The notes under the pieces are model-generated. The model searched no databases, was not told the DNA's origin, and saw nothing but the letters and a program-made list of their open reading frames with translations. A stretch of DNA of 64,000 nucleotides from Ophioderma brevispina (taxonomy: Eukaryota > Echinodermata > Ophiuroidea > Amphilepidida > Ophiodermatidae). Location: contig JAMKCH010012726.1 in assembly GCA_023653785.1 (NCBI GenBank), positions 30,857-94,856 of the forward strand. Direction: 5' to 3'. The stretch's first letter is position 1, and every line of letters begins with the position of its first letter. Shown here piece after piece: positions 51,684 through 62,080 of this stretch. Made by a program: the position numbers and the translations under genes.

Positions 51684-52426
51684 CACTGTTGCTCATAAAG
51701 TTGGAATAAAATATTTTTTACCACATTTTATAGAATGATTCTTACAGTGTGAGTTAATTATGATATTTGGGGTGTATATCGCTCCACTACTAGATTGATC
51801 CGTCTCTTCCGATCCGAACATATCACCATGAACTTAGTCCACAATTAACCCTTTACGAACGGTGTCCTTAGCCCAAAAGGAAAAGAAGATATTTAAACAG
51901 CAGATTTAAGGATTAATACATTTTTTTCACATCAGTCAGTTTTACAGATAACACATTTTTGGGTGATTTCATGCATCGAAATGTCCAATAGTACTGTTTT
52001 AAATGTCAATCAGTGACTAATATCGATATGGCCACCCCTGGCAAGAATCAGTGCATCACGACGTCGTGGCATACTCTCCACAAGGTTGTTTATGATGTCA
52101 ATGGGCAGAGCGTCCCACTTATCGGTCAGAGCCTTAGATAACTCCTGTGGAGTTTGAGGAAGATTGTCCTTGTCATTGATGGCTCGGTCTAAGGAATTCA
52201 GGCATGTTCGATAGGGTTCATATCAGGGGAACATGCAGGTCATGGTATCTGCTCCACGCCCTCTGCCTCAAGAAATTGTCTCACTTCAGCGGCCCTATGC
52301 GGCATTGCGTTGTCGTCTTGCAGCCGAAAACTGTTTGCATAAACCCTTCTTGCATGTGGCAGGCAGTGGTTTTCCAGAATGTCCAGGTACACGACGGCGT
52401 TCATGTTTCCATCTGTGACCACCAGT

Positions 52427-52583
52427 TAATGTTATCAAATACCTGCATGAAGAGCGGGCTGCAGTGTTACCATATAACACGATCCTCTGTGTCCATGGCT
52501 CTATTCTGCGTCTGTATCAACTTCGCTTTCTACAAATGTAACAACTAAATGTGTAGAAACGGTTCTGTTTGCGATAGTTATTT
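52427..52583. repeat. Block shared with both E repeats
   Basis: The stretch from TTAATGTTATCAAATACCTGC to TTTGCGATAGTTATTT is the close match of 1405-1555 and 63744-63890. It sits at the place of the GGSVMVWGG region of the transposase and could be read on the minus strand as a distant version of it. Repeat E then carries a Tc1 fragment, or this Tc1 copy acquired E sequence. Confidence 0.7.
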
Positions 52584-52900
52584 AACAGGAGGAGATTTTT
52601 TGAAGATACGAATTGTCCCAATCAGCATTTGATCGGTTGTAAAACACCAATTAGTAGCGAGAGCGTTTGTAAAGTTTATTAAACAAACAAGTAAAAAAAA
52701 CGGACTCCGTGCAGTGGCGTAGCGTAACCAGCGGGTGGTGGGGGTGTGTGTGGGGGGGGTGGTGCGTGTGGGTGGTGGGGGGGGGGGGTGGGTGCTGCCA
52801 GCCCACCAAATTAAAATGACCGTTTGTACAGTGTCTATGGAGAAGAGGAAACAAATCGCCTCCTCAGAAAATGTCTCCGGCCACCTATTCTTCTCCACCA
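52584..52900. repeat. Insertion with GT/G-rich tract inside the Tc1 element
   Basis: Includes a GTGGTGGGGGTGTGTGTGGGGGG tract (52735-52795) next to GCAGTGGCGTAGCGTAACCAGCGGG. A similar phrase in the reverse sense, CCCACTGGCTACGCTACTG, is at 59890. This 'AGTGGCGTAGC' phrase is common at the ends of animal short interspersed elements or miniature transposons. The block is absent from the related copy at 10614. Confidence 0.5.
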
Positions 52901-53549
52901 TTGCAAAGGTCTAGTTAGCCAATGACTCGTGAAATATGTGGCGTCCTCTCAAGGTGTAATGTTATCGACGACCAACAGGTCATGGCCAATGTTAGCTCGC
53001 CAAGCTTTGCATGCGTCCGGCTGATTGAAAAAAGAATTACGGCGTTTGCGGACACGACGGCGTTCATGTTTCGTTTCGTTACCAGTTACGTGTTTCCTAC
53101 CTCAAATGACCCACCCTATCGATGGATTTCTAGAGGATTTTACAGCCTGCTGTGATATCCTCCGATTGGAAGGAAATCAGGCGATTTTGGCTTGTTTAAC
53201 TCCTTCGGAGTGCAAGATCTTCGGCATATTGCGATGGCCGTTGACGGGGGGATGCCTAGGAAACATTGTGTAAGTTTTTGTTAGAAAGGTAACAATATCT
53301 GAAAAACGTAGGCTCGTTGCACATAGGCTTGGAGCAGGAGGAAAAGGAACAACGACAGACGTTCTCGCTTTTATAGTTCCAAACAAAAAGGCATTGTTAA
53401 CGTAATTGAAAAAATACGCATGGATTTCCACTTCACCTGGGTAGTGGGACTCAATCATTCACCTACTCTGTGCTTACGGACACGTTCCAAAAGAACATCG
53501 TTTTAAGATTGGGGGTCTTGAAACTTATTCCAACTTATGAGCAAGAGTG

Positions 53550-56265
53550 TACAAGTAGTCGTTGATAAGTCTTAACGTCCATTGGGCAAATGAGATTTGT
53601 CCGTCCAATTGAGGCTGAGATTTGCACCGCCAAAAGCGAGGTAGTGTGGTAGTTGTATCTGCTGTGACGGGCAAGTTTGCATGAACTTATGCATTTAATG
53701 GGAACATCCATAAGCGACTAAAAGAGAAACAACCGACCCGAATTGGATGTTTGGAGTGACATAATCGGGACAACTGTCTTTTAAATTCTGTATAAGGATT
53801 TGAGGCGAAGAGCTTAAGGTATGAAGGAAATAGTGTAATACAGGAAAATATATTCAATACCGGAAATCCTTGCAGGGCAAAAGTTTTGAAAATTGCAAAT
53901 TCCTGACTTGTTTCTCGGTCGAGAACCAGGAACACACATAGTACGTACCAAACATTAAACATAAACAGAGCTTTTGTGCAGGATAGAACTAAATTATGCT
54001 TGTTATTTTTAATTCCACATCGTTTATTAGGTTTGAATAATTAAAACATATTAGTGTGTTTGTGTGTTTTTAAATTGCTATGTAAAATACAAAAAAGTTT
54101 GAGTTTGATAGGAGGATACACAGTGATTTTACCATTAGTTATATTCAGAAAAAATAAGTCCATCATCAATCGTAATCTATCATTTGCCGTTTATAGTAGT
54201 GATAAAATATCCAAAAAACGCCAAAACGGCCCATGGAGGGAGGCACTCGAGTATTGCATTTATATTGTGTCACCGAAATATTACCCCCGTCTTCTAAGTG
54301 GTCAAGCATCTGCCCTGGAATCCGCTAGAACGTTTCATTCAAAGTATAAACACAGCCATATTGGTTTGAAAAAGTGAGGTTTCATGCGGAAACCTATTGA
54401 AAAGATTGGAAGAAGAAGAAAACATCTCTATTTTGAATTCCTTTATCCCATCCGTTTTAGTCGTGGCTTTGGTTTAGTTCATCGGACGTTCCACTGAATG
54501 ATCGGACCTAAAAGACACTGTCGATGCGTCAGTGAACAGTTACATACGAGCCCGGTTTGTTACCTACGGGTTTTACTCTACATGAACATTTCCAATTAAG
54601 GCTTGTCACTAGCCGTGTCACATCAGCCACCTCACTTAGCCATATCGCCTTTGAACCTCACACACTTCCGCACGCCAAAATTAAGTCCGTAATTGCTGTT
54701 GTTACTTCTATTACAACCCCGTTTTTTTCTGCCTTTCACCTGTTCCATCTGTTCGTGACCCATCGTATTATGTAACTCTGCTTCTTTCCAATAACCTCGT
54801 GTAATTGTCCCTCTGAGTTGTATAGAAGTGCAACACCTCGCCTCACAGGTGAATTCAATCGTTCAATTCTGATCTCAGGTTAATTGATTTTTTTGTCGAA
54901 ATAACTCTGTTGTTGCTGCTGGATGCTGCCTGTTAACTATCAGTCTAAACGTCGAGTTCAATAGAACTGTCGGAATGAATGTGCTATTACTACCTGTTGT
55001 AACATATTGGGCATAGAAGTAGAAATTGGCATTAGTTATATGGGTTTACAATTATTTTTATCTTTTTCGAAAGCGAAAGAGAGATAGATATTATTGATAG
55101 ATAGAGAGAGCAAAATAGAGAGCGAGAGAGGTAGATAGAACGAAGAAGAGAGAACGGATAGAGGAGAAAAAAAAAACAAAACCAAAATAAAACATAACAC
55201 GTTCACAAACACACAACGAGCAAACCAACATGGCACCTATTTCCTTCCCAACGTTTCTTTATGTCAGCATCTCTTAACAGATAAAATTGATCATAAATCG
55301 CATATCGCTTGTGCTAAAGTTTTAACAACAAAACAAGGAAATGTTTAAATGTAAAAGCTTGAGGTAATCTGGAGATACATATAAACATTCTCATGACATT
55401 TGACCGACTTCATAGCCGCTCTGCTTTTCTTTAAATACATTACCTTTTAGTAAGCCTGTTACTCTGAGCTAACTGGGCCAATAAAAACGTATATATTGGC
55501 CAATTCAACTCTGCGTTGATCATATTGCAAATTACGCGAATCATTGTACAGATATAATGGACTTTGTGTTTTTAGCACCCGCCGTCGCCATAGTTCTCTC
55601 TGTCAACACCGTGACAGAATATTAACGGAAACCTTATAGGTCACAATTACGGTATCGCAGATAAACTGAATTTAGCTCAACGCACTAGGGCTAATATATT
55701 AGAGCTATAGAAGCCTGAGGTCTTATAATAACGGAAACGGATGAGCAGGCTTTAACCAATATTTTCCTAAAGAATTCTAAACAAATAGAATTGAGAAAAT
55801 ACTATACGATGCTGAAGGGACGTATTACACAGTTGGATTAAAGACGAGCACATCCTCACGAGGACACGGATCCTTTCATCATTTTCAAAAGATTTTAAAG
55901 CGTCCGAGAGTCCCGTAATTCGTTTCTACATAAGGAGTTTGGTGTTTACCTAGACCTGCTTCATAAATAAAGTCCAAAAGGCACGATCTTATTACAAAAA
56001 GCAAAAAGGAGGGACAATATTCTGATATTTTAGGCCTGACTATCTTTTGAGTTGAGGTGCTCAATTCCACTATGGAAGAGAGTGGATGCGTTCAGACAGG
56101 CCATTAGAACTTATATGGACGATTCCAACGAACAGTGTACACTGCGTGTCCAGACCCATAACCCAATAATATTAATTGTTCAGCTTATTTAAAAAAATAT
56201 TTATTTTGCACACACAACATCCAAAGTGGGGATAAAAAAGTTTTATTTACAAAGACATAAAAAAC
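53550..56265. other. No recognisable gene; purine-rich tract
   Basis: Contains an imperfect (GATA/GAGA) purine tract at 55075-55165. A 107-codon frame at 54054-54377 has no motif. Otherwise nothing was recognised. Confidence 0.4.
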
Positions 56266-56270
56266 ATCCA

Positions 56271-56302
56271 GCATTTCGAGATTCTAAAAATCTCTTCCTC
56301 AA
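56271..56302 (-). ncRNA. Second, degenerate hammerhead-like motif (candidate)
   Basis: On the minus strand the order is TTGAGGAAG, a stem GAGATT/AATCTC with a 5-base loop (56278-56294), then CGAAATG. This is the same 'TGAkGAAG, hairpin, CGAAATG' arrangement as at 190-220, but the catalytic box is TTGAGGA instead of CTGATGA, so it is probably inactive. Downstream on that strand come AT-rich sequence and AATAAA-type signals, as at the 3' end of a retroelement. Confidence 0.3.
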
Positions 56303-56369
56303 GGGAAACACCAACACAAATTAAACTAGACAGAGAACTGCCTCCTCCAGGGGCACGAGGTAAGTTAAG

Positions 56370-56640
56370 CGTTGTTGACCTTTGACCCCAAAAGAGTGGA
56401 TCGTATGAAGAGGTCACAATATACATCTTTCATGTAGATCTACCAGATGCACCTTTCAGAGTTGTCATTTAACCCCGTTTTCAATTTTATACACAGTAAA
56501 TGTTTCATGGTTCATTGGTACTTGTAATTAGATCTGCTTATCATGTGACCGTTGACCCCAACCAAAGCATACCCTGTATGAGGCATTGGTCAGTGGTACC
56601 TCTTAATAAGTCTAGTAACCAGTGCTATTGATCTTGTGAT
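56370..56640 (+). repeat. Dispersed repeat F, copy 1
   Basis: TTGACCTTTGACCCCAAAAGAG..GTATGAAGAGGT..CATCTTTCAT..CAATTTTATACACAGTAAATGTTT..GTGACCGTTGACCCCAACCAAAGC. Most of this order recurs at 57445-57650 and the last part at 60232. Non-coding; the family is unknown to me, possibly the 3' end of a non-LTR element or a short interspersed element. Confidence 0.65.
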
Positions 56641-57444
56641 TCAAGTAGGCTTTAAAATGCTCCATCAACTTGAAATGAGACAAATTACACGAATTTGTGG
56701 TCAATTATTATCATTGTAAACAACTGTCAACGTATAAACAAAGTTATTTGTGGCCTAATACATCCGAGATTGCTATGAGAGAACTTCAATCTTGCAATTT
56801 AGAGCTAAGATGGCAGGCCAATCTCCTAATATGGTAAGCCACGTCCCCCGTCTTCACGAAAGTTGGCCATTATCTTTTACACAGAGACAATACGTGTCAA
56901 TGTAAATTCGCACGCTTGACGACAATGTGTATATTTATAATAATGTAAAATGGTGCACAATATATTGACATAGGGAATCCCCACCATTACACTTCAATAC
57001 GGTTATTTAATGACCATGAGGCTATCAACAGTGCCCCGACTAAAATCTGACGGCCAATATTTTTAAAGAGGATAGACTTACTAAATACTCGCAAATCATG
57101 ATGTTTCAGTCACAACTTATTTTGACAGACTCAATGTAATGTTAATAACTAAACCCATGGGGTGTATGTCAGAAAACCAGTGCATAGGTGAGTGTTGTCG
57201 CCCGGGTGTTGTAGATACCGCCTCAGGTTAAGAATTTGGCAAAAATGTAAGTAGTCGTATATATTAGTTAGCTGACATCAAATCAGTTTTAGGAAAGTGG
57301 AATTTATAAACTCTAAATACGTGTAAAGCACTGTTGAGAATCACACTGTAATTTCAGGAAATTAGAAATTAGAAAACCCATAGAAAAATAAATCTAGTTT
57401 ACGAAAACTTTGGAAAAGTGAAATGGGCAGTATATTTTTTTGTT

Positions 57445-57720
57445 AGTGAAATTTTTGCCTTGACCCCTAAACAGTGGTGGTATGAAGAGAGGTAACCATA
57501 GGACAAGTTTCCATCTTTCATCGATGTCTATTACGATGCAATATTCAGATCTAACATTTGGGCTTGTTTTCAATTTTTACCACACTAAATGTTTTTGATC
57601 CCTGTAACCCCACGATGACCTTTGACCCCTAAAAGAGCACACAAAATAGACACTAGACAGAGCTCTTTCTTTTTTTTCTTTCTTTCTTTTCTTTTCCTTT
57701 TATTTCTTTCTATATTAAAA
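57445..57720 (+). repeat. Dispersed repeat F, copy 2, with TTTC microsatellite
   Basis: Shares GTATGAAGAGAGGT, CATCTTTCATCGATGTC, CAATTTTTACCACACTAAATGTTT and TGACCTTTGACCCCTAAAAGAG with copy 1. It runs into a TTTC-rich tract (57666-57710). Confidence 0.65.
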
Positions 57721-58919
57721 TCAGGTCATAGATCATTGCATGCATTACACGGGTGAGTCAAAAAAAAGTACAACAAAATGAGGGAATTTTTCCGAGGAAA
57801 CTTAATAAGATTTACCACGTTTATTTCATGCAAGAGAACTTGGCATTTAATCTGCTTTAACAGGAATTTTAATTTTTTGAAATCGAACAAGACATCCAAA
57901 GGCTACAAGTTAAATTTGTTGAAGGTATATCTATTTTTAGCCCCGAACAAATTGCATGCCGACTGTACACTTTTAAACTCATTACTATGCAAACGCGAGG
58001 GCTTCAAAATATTAGATTAACAGTGATTTCTTTGGCGCGGTATTCAAATTCTAAGAAGGGCACGTGCACGTACACACTTCTTTCAATACATTTTTCAAAT
58101 GAAAGAGCGCCGATCATTACTTCATGAATGAATGGTGAAGTCATATTTGCGATACAGCTTTGGAGAGATTTTGAAATTCTGTATTGTGGTTCATGACGCG
58201 AGAGACTTTTTAGAACTCAGGTGGTAAAAATTATTATTCGCAATGATAATGGGAAAATCCGGATGGTCTCGGCTATCGGAAGCTGTGAAAAAAGAAGTTA
58301 AAATAAGACTTCCGTTGTTCAGTGTTGTGTTGTTTTTATGTCCAGACGTGCGCCATGAGTCCCCAATCCCGGAAATTGGGGGTTGAAAAAGTATCCTAAA
58401 ATAATGGTAGATTATGCGCGATATAATGTGACTAGTGAGCTCTACTATGTGTGTCGGTATTACTTAGTCATTTCATGAACCACAGTGTCATCATTGCAAG
58501 GTGCACTATAATTTTACTTAAGTGACATAGCAAATATGCATGGTTATTTCCGCAGTGGTGGAACCAAGTTGACTGAGAAAATGCAATAGCTTGCAATGGG
58601 GTATTGATTGCTGTCATAATTATATGCAGGGAACCGTGTTTGTGGGCGCGGTCAAGCATGGTTTTGCATGACACGTACAATGTGCACACAGATTCGGTTC
58701 TGTGTATACTTAGGTCAGTCACCCGAATGTACTACACATGCGAGAATTGCCATCGGTGACTAGCGTGGGTGACTTTTCACTAAAATCTGCTATACAGGCT
58801 TCAATAGAGAGGTTTGTTTGTGACGTGTTGAATGATAATGTAGATTACTTAAGATTCAATGAAATTTACACGATATTTATATTCAACATTTTAATGCTTT
58901 AATCTGCTCTATTTTGTAG

Positions 58920-59118
58920 GCTTATACATGTATTTTGGAAGATTTACTACATGGAAACTAAGCAAGTTGAAAGAATGCTGCAAATTATTGCTTCAAGTGC
59001 AAACACTGATTTCATTAAATACAAGAAACATGTTGGTGCTGGGCACCAATGTATGCCCCGCGCAATGGCAGAATTATTTAAAACATCCGAAAATGGCCAA
59101 GAATTGAGAGATAAATAA
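58920..59118 (+). CDS. Candidate terminal exon of unknown protein
   Basis: A pyrimidine-rich acceptor (CTGCTCTATTTTGTAG, ending 58919) is followed by an open frame of 66 codons to TAA at 59116-59118. It contains METKQVERMLQIIASS at its middle and ends ELFKTSENGQELRDK. The composition (Lys, Glu, Met, Gln rich, few Cys) is protein-like and unlike the surrounding chance frames. I do not recognise the family. It lies inside the TA-bounded element at 57748-60205 and could be captured host sequence or part of the element's gene. No upstream exon was found. Confidence 0.25.
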
Positions 59119-59616
59119 CATTTTCCAAACAAAACAATGCTAGTGTATGTGACTTTTATTGAAAACTGATGGTATAAATAGTGCAAGTTCACTATACTCT
59201 TGTTCAAGTTTACTGTAGTACCTAAATAGTCGACTCGACCATCGTAACTGATGTCAGCTGTCAAGAAATTGTCAATATTTCTGAATATGCAATGATATAA
59301 CCAGGCACTGCTGGCACTTCGCCCAACTGGCCTTTGACACCACTTAAACATGTGGAAATAGAACCTTGTACAGATCCAATATAAATTTGTATAAAAACAC
59401 TGAAAATACAATCTATCTCACACTGTATCAACATTTTACTTACACAAAAACTATTTTGTGTTTGCATAAATATTTATACCATGTTCATCACAACCATTAC
59501 GTAATTTTAGCACTGTTCATCATTTTCAATTGTCATGAAAAATTGTTATGACAAAGGCTCTTCAGGCTTCAATACAGCAAAAACTCCATGCCTGTCAAGT
59601 TATTCCACATCTATAG

Positions 59617-59638
59617 CCCCGCGCTCCCGCGCGGGGCA
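59617..59638. repeat. GC-rich perfect hairpin
   Basis: GCCCCGCG, a short loop, then CGCGGGGC: an 8-bp all-GC stem in AT-rich DNA, followed by AATTATTTTGATATTT. It looks like a Rho-independent terminator but in this eukaryotic setting is more likely part of a repeat. Confidence 0.6.
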
Positions 59639-60225
59639 ATTATTTTGATATTTGGTATCATTTTATAGTCTTACCAAGTGATGTAAGCAGACATTTTCAT
59701 TTTGAGACGGAGGGAAGGCGGGGGGAAACAAAATAATTTTTGGGCATCACTAAAAACCATTTTGCAAAGGTGGACACTGTAAACTGTTAATACTATCAAT
59801 TTAATACTTTTCCTGATCTGTATTGGGGTCAGTAAGGAGCAAGGATTTTTGAGTGGGGGATACTGCCCCTTACCCCTCCAACCCCCTCACCCACTGGCTA
59901 CGCTACTGAACTTTACTGGAACTTTATTCCAAATGTGTAATTAAAGGATGATATCTGCAAATCCCCAAAGATGAACGCAAAACCAAGAATACTCTTTGAG
60001 TTACACTAGCGTGAAACTTGTTCGGTCTGTCACATCGGGTACTTTCACTTCCGCAACTGTAACTTTTGAACTCGTGAATCAATTTTGAAGCCGTAATTTT
60101 TCTATGAGAGATAACAAAGCAGGAAATGTACTACATTTTGAATACTACAGCGGATTTTCCATAAAAATCGTTGAATTTGGTTGTACTTTTTTTTGGCTCA
60201 CTCTGTATGTAGCACAAGAATGGTT

Positions 60226-60425
60226 TCGAAGATTTGATGATTTTTGACCGCTGTGACCCCTACGTGACCGCTGACCCCAAACAAAGCACGCCGCATATAG
60301 TTTGTGTCAAGGTCATTACTCTGAGCGAGTTTGGTTATTAGAGGTCAAGGCGTTAAGAAGGAGTTACGGTTGAAAGAAAGAAAGAAAGAAACAGCAGGAA
60401 AACAATAAATTAGGCGAAACGCCTA
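60226..60425 (+). repeat. Dispersed repeat F, copy 3, with GAAA microsatellite tail
   Basis: GTGACCGCTGACCCCAAACAAAGCACGCC..TGTGTCAAGGTCA matches the last part of copy 1 (near 56546). It ends in GAAAGAAAGAAAGAAA (60374-60390), which may be the tail of a non-LTR element or short interspersed element. Confidence 0.6.
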
Positions 60426-60789
60426 AACGCCTAACTTAAAGAGCGCTGAGAGATCATAATCACATCTTCACCCCAGCACAGCTTGTTATAGCTATTACTG
60501 GTCAGCTTATGTTATTGTAATCGCTTTATGCGCCTTGATAAGATGTTTCGCCCCATTATTGTATCGGTCGCGTTACATAGTGACGTATTTGCAAAACACG
60601 CATTTCGAGCAAAACGGCTTTGAAGATTTTGCGACATTAATTGTTCTATACTGTTAATAAATTATATATTTCAATATTAAAACCTAATGGAAAGTCGCTA
60701 AAATAAGTTAAATTTCAAATATCCGATCAGTTAATCAACTTCAAATTTATTTAGATATGCGAAAAAATGATGTTAAATTAAATATGTCA
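60426..60789. other. No recognisable feature
   Basis: Short AT-rich stretch between repeats; nothing recognised. Confidence 0.4.
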
Positions 60790-60946
60790 CTATGTGAAAA
60801 CCACAAAATAGCAATTTCAACGCGTAAATAAAAATAAGGCGCGCAAATACAGCCGTTAACCGTTATGTGACGGTGGCGGGAATACGTCATATGTGAAAAC
60901 GATAAAAATAGCAATTCTACCGTGAATGAAAAAAAAAAAAAAAAAA
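60790..60946 (+). repeat. Two-copy direct repeat, period about 100 bases, and A-run
   Basis: CTATGTGAAAACCACAAAATAGCAATTTCAACGCGTAAATAAAAATAA (near 60790) recurs near 60889 as CATATGTGAAAACGATAAAAATAGCAATTCTACCGTGAATGAAAAA and ends in 17 or more A. The A-run may mark a retroposed end. Confidence 0.55.
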
Positions 60947-61095
60947 CATAATGGTTTTAAATTGGTCTATGTGCTACATATTTTAACATCACATGCACAT
61001 TTTTATTGATTCTTGCTATTGAATTCCATAAGACTGTTCCATAAAGACTTTTAAAATGTTTTCTTTTGAGATTATAGTCTCTAAACATCTAGTAG

Positions 61096-61380
61096 GCGAT
61101 TCTTGGAGAAAAAGGGAAGAATATACGAAAAACCGAACGTATTCCTCCGATTCAGTTAAATAAAAAGGTCAACACCTACGTCGGAGGCATACTCATGAAA
61201 CAAGTAGCGAAATATTCCCAACCAGATCAGAAGCTGCCATACACTATTCAACCAGAATACACTCAAGGTCGGTTATTGCTGCATGGGAACATGAAATCCA
61301 TTATCAATCAAGTTCCCAAAGCCTCAGTTTATGAGAAAGGCTTTGTTAAAAGGAACAGAAAATCCTTACAAAGACTGTAA
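61096..61380 (+). pseudogene. Unrecognised coding-like fragment
   Basis: An open frame of 94 codons runs from after a stop at 61093 to TAA at 61380. Its first ATG is at 61195, giving 61 residues (MKQVAKYSQPDQ.. to ..NRKSLQRL). It is rich in Lys, Gln, Tyr and Pro and looks like real protein. Downstream, in other frames, phrases such as ARVIKKACCIVNEMEKDCESRN and LLRGHGGKVFSCVD continue to about 61530, as if a longer gene were broken by frameshifts. I do not recognise the family; a transposon protein is a reasonable guess. Confidence 0.3.
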
Positions 61381-61940
61381 TTAGATGTGTTATCAAATTA
61401 AGTCACAAGGCTAGAGTGATAAAAAAGGCTTGTTGTATTGTAAATGAAATGGAAAAAGACTGTGAATCTAGAAACGGATGATAATGTCCTTTTGCGTGGC
61501 CATGGTGGAAAGTGTTCAGCTGTGTAGATTATCAAGCAAAATGACCCAACAATGGAAAGCGAAGTTGAAGGCGCTATCACGATGCGGAGACCACAACTTT
61601 TCAAAACTAACGTGGAACGAAAAAAAAGTTATTATTCATTCACCATTCATTCTGTAACTGTGACAACATGTGTTGATACTTTATTTGACAAAAGGGCATT
61701 CGGATATAGCCCCAACACTGTCTGATCTGAAAATAACACGTAAAATGTAACGGAAATGATAGTTGTTAAATTTAACACCCAAGAAGTCACAAAGTTACAT
61801 TAGAGTAATATCGTTTACACTCACCTCGTTATTAACATTCTTCGTAAAGGGGCTATTTCCACAAGCCTCGTAACCCAATTACTTAAAAAAGTATTTGTAT
61901 TATAGTATCATACAGACATCTGACGGTAGTGGCAGGATGA
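61381..61940. other. Possible continuation of the broken frame, otherwise empty
   Basis: The first 150 bases may continue the fragment that ends at 61380 in shifted frames. The rest holds nothing recognisable. Confidence 0.35.
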
Positions 61941-62080
61941 TTATAGTCCTCCGGGCGCACAGTTCGGGAACAATGGTGTGAACAATAGAGCATCGATATT
62001 CAGTTGACTCTTCACGCACATTAGTACATGCTTTATTCCGTTGTCGTCTATGGAGCCGGACTATGAGACCTGCGACTATG
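61941..62080. mobile_element. Dispersed foldback insertion, copy 3
   Basis: TTATAGTCCTCCGGGCGCAC..CAATGGTGTGAACAATAG..TTGACTCTTCACGCACATTAG..TTGTCGTCTATGGAGCCGGACTATGA matches the insertions at 38720 and 44971. It lies outside the duplicated array, so this element moves or moved independently. Confidence 0.65.

Larger units (their letters stand above)
52030..53260 (-). pseudogene. Tc1-like transposase, broken, interrupted
   Basis: The best preserved part is DGNMNAVVYLDILENH, then FRLQDDNAMPHRAAEVRQFL with the second catalytic aspartate (about 52307-52324), EGVEQIP, and after a frameshift NPIEHA with the glutamate (near 52202-52218). The C-terminus continues as PQTPQELSKALTDKWDALP, INNLVESMPRRRDALI and ARGGHIDI down to about 52030, a textbook Tc1 ending. 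The N-terminal DNA-binding part near 53100-53260 is poor (RNMPKILHSEGVKQAK). The middle is interrupted by foreign DNA, so no active enzyme can be made. Confidence 0.82.
51684..53549 (-). mobile_element. Tc1-like DNA transposon, inactive copy 2
   Basis: Flanked by TA at 51682-51683 and 53550-53551. The left end is CACTGTTGCTCATAAAGTTGG and the right end is the complement of CACTCTTGCTCATAAGTTGG, nearly identical to each other and to the ends of the element at 10614. The length of 1866 bp exceeds copy 1 by about 300 bp, explained by unrelated DNA around 52584-52900. Transposase remains lie on the minus strand. Confidence 0.88.
57748..60205. mobile_element. Mariner-like element or relic with TA and inverted ends
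   Basis: The left end CACGGGTGAGTCAAAAAAAAGTACAAC (57748) and the complement of the right end CAGAGTGAGCCAAAAAAAAGTACAAC (ending 60205) match over about 25 bases, and both are flanked by TA. This is the layout of Tc1/mariner-superfamily elements. The length of 2.46 kb is large for mariner. I found no clear DDE motif in the interior, so it is either a non-autonomous copy with captured DNA or one whose transposase I cannot see. Confidence 0.6.

Noticed and set aside
58947..59411. 154-codon minus-strand open frame
   Set aside because: It is antisense to the better candidate exon at 58920-59118 and has Cys/Trp/Tyr-rich composition typical of antisense frames.
59617..59638. GC hairpin followed by T-rich sequence, terminator-like
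   Set aside because: Rho-independent terminators are bacterial; the surroundings are clearly eukaryotic and no gene precedes it.
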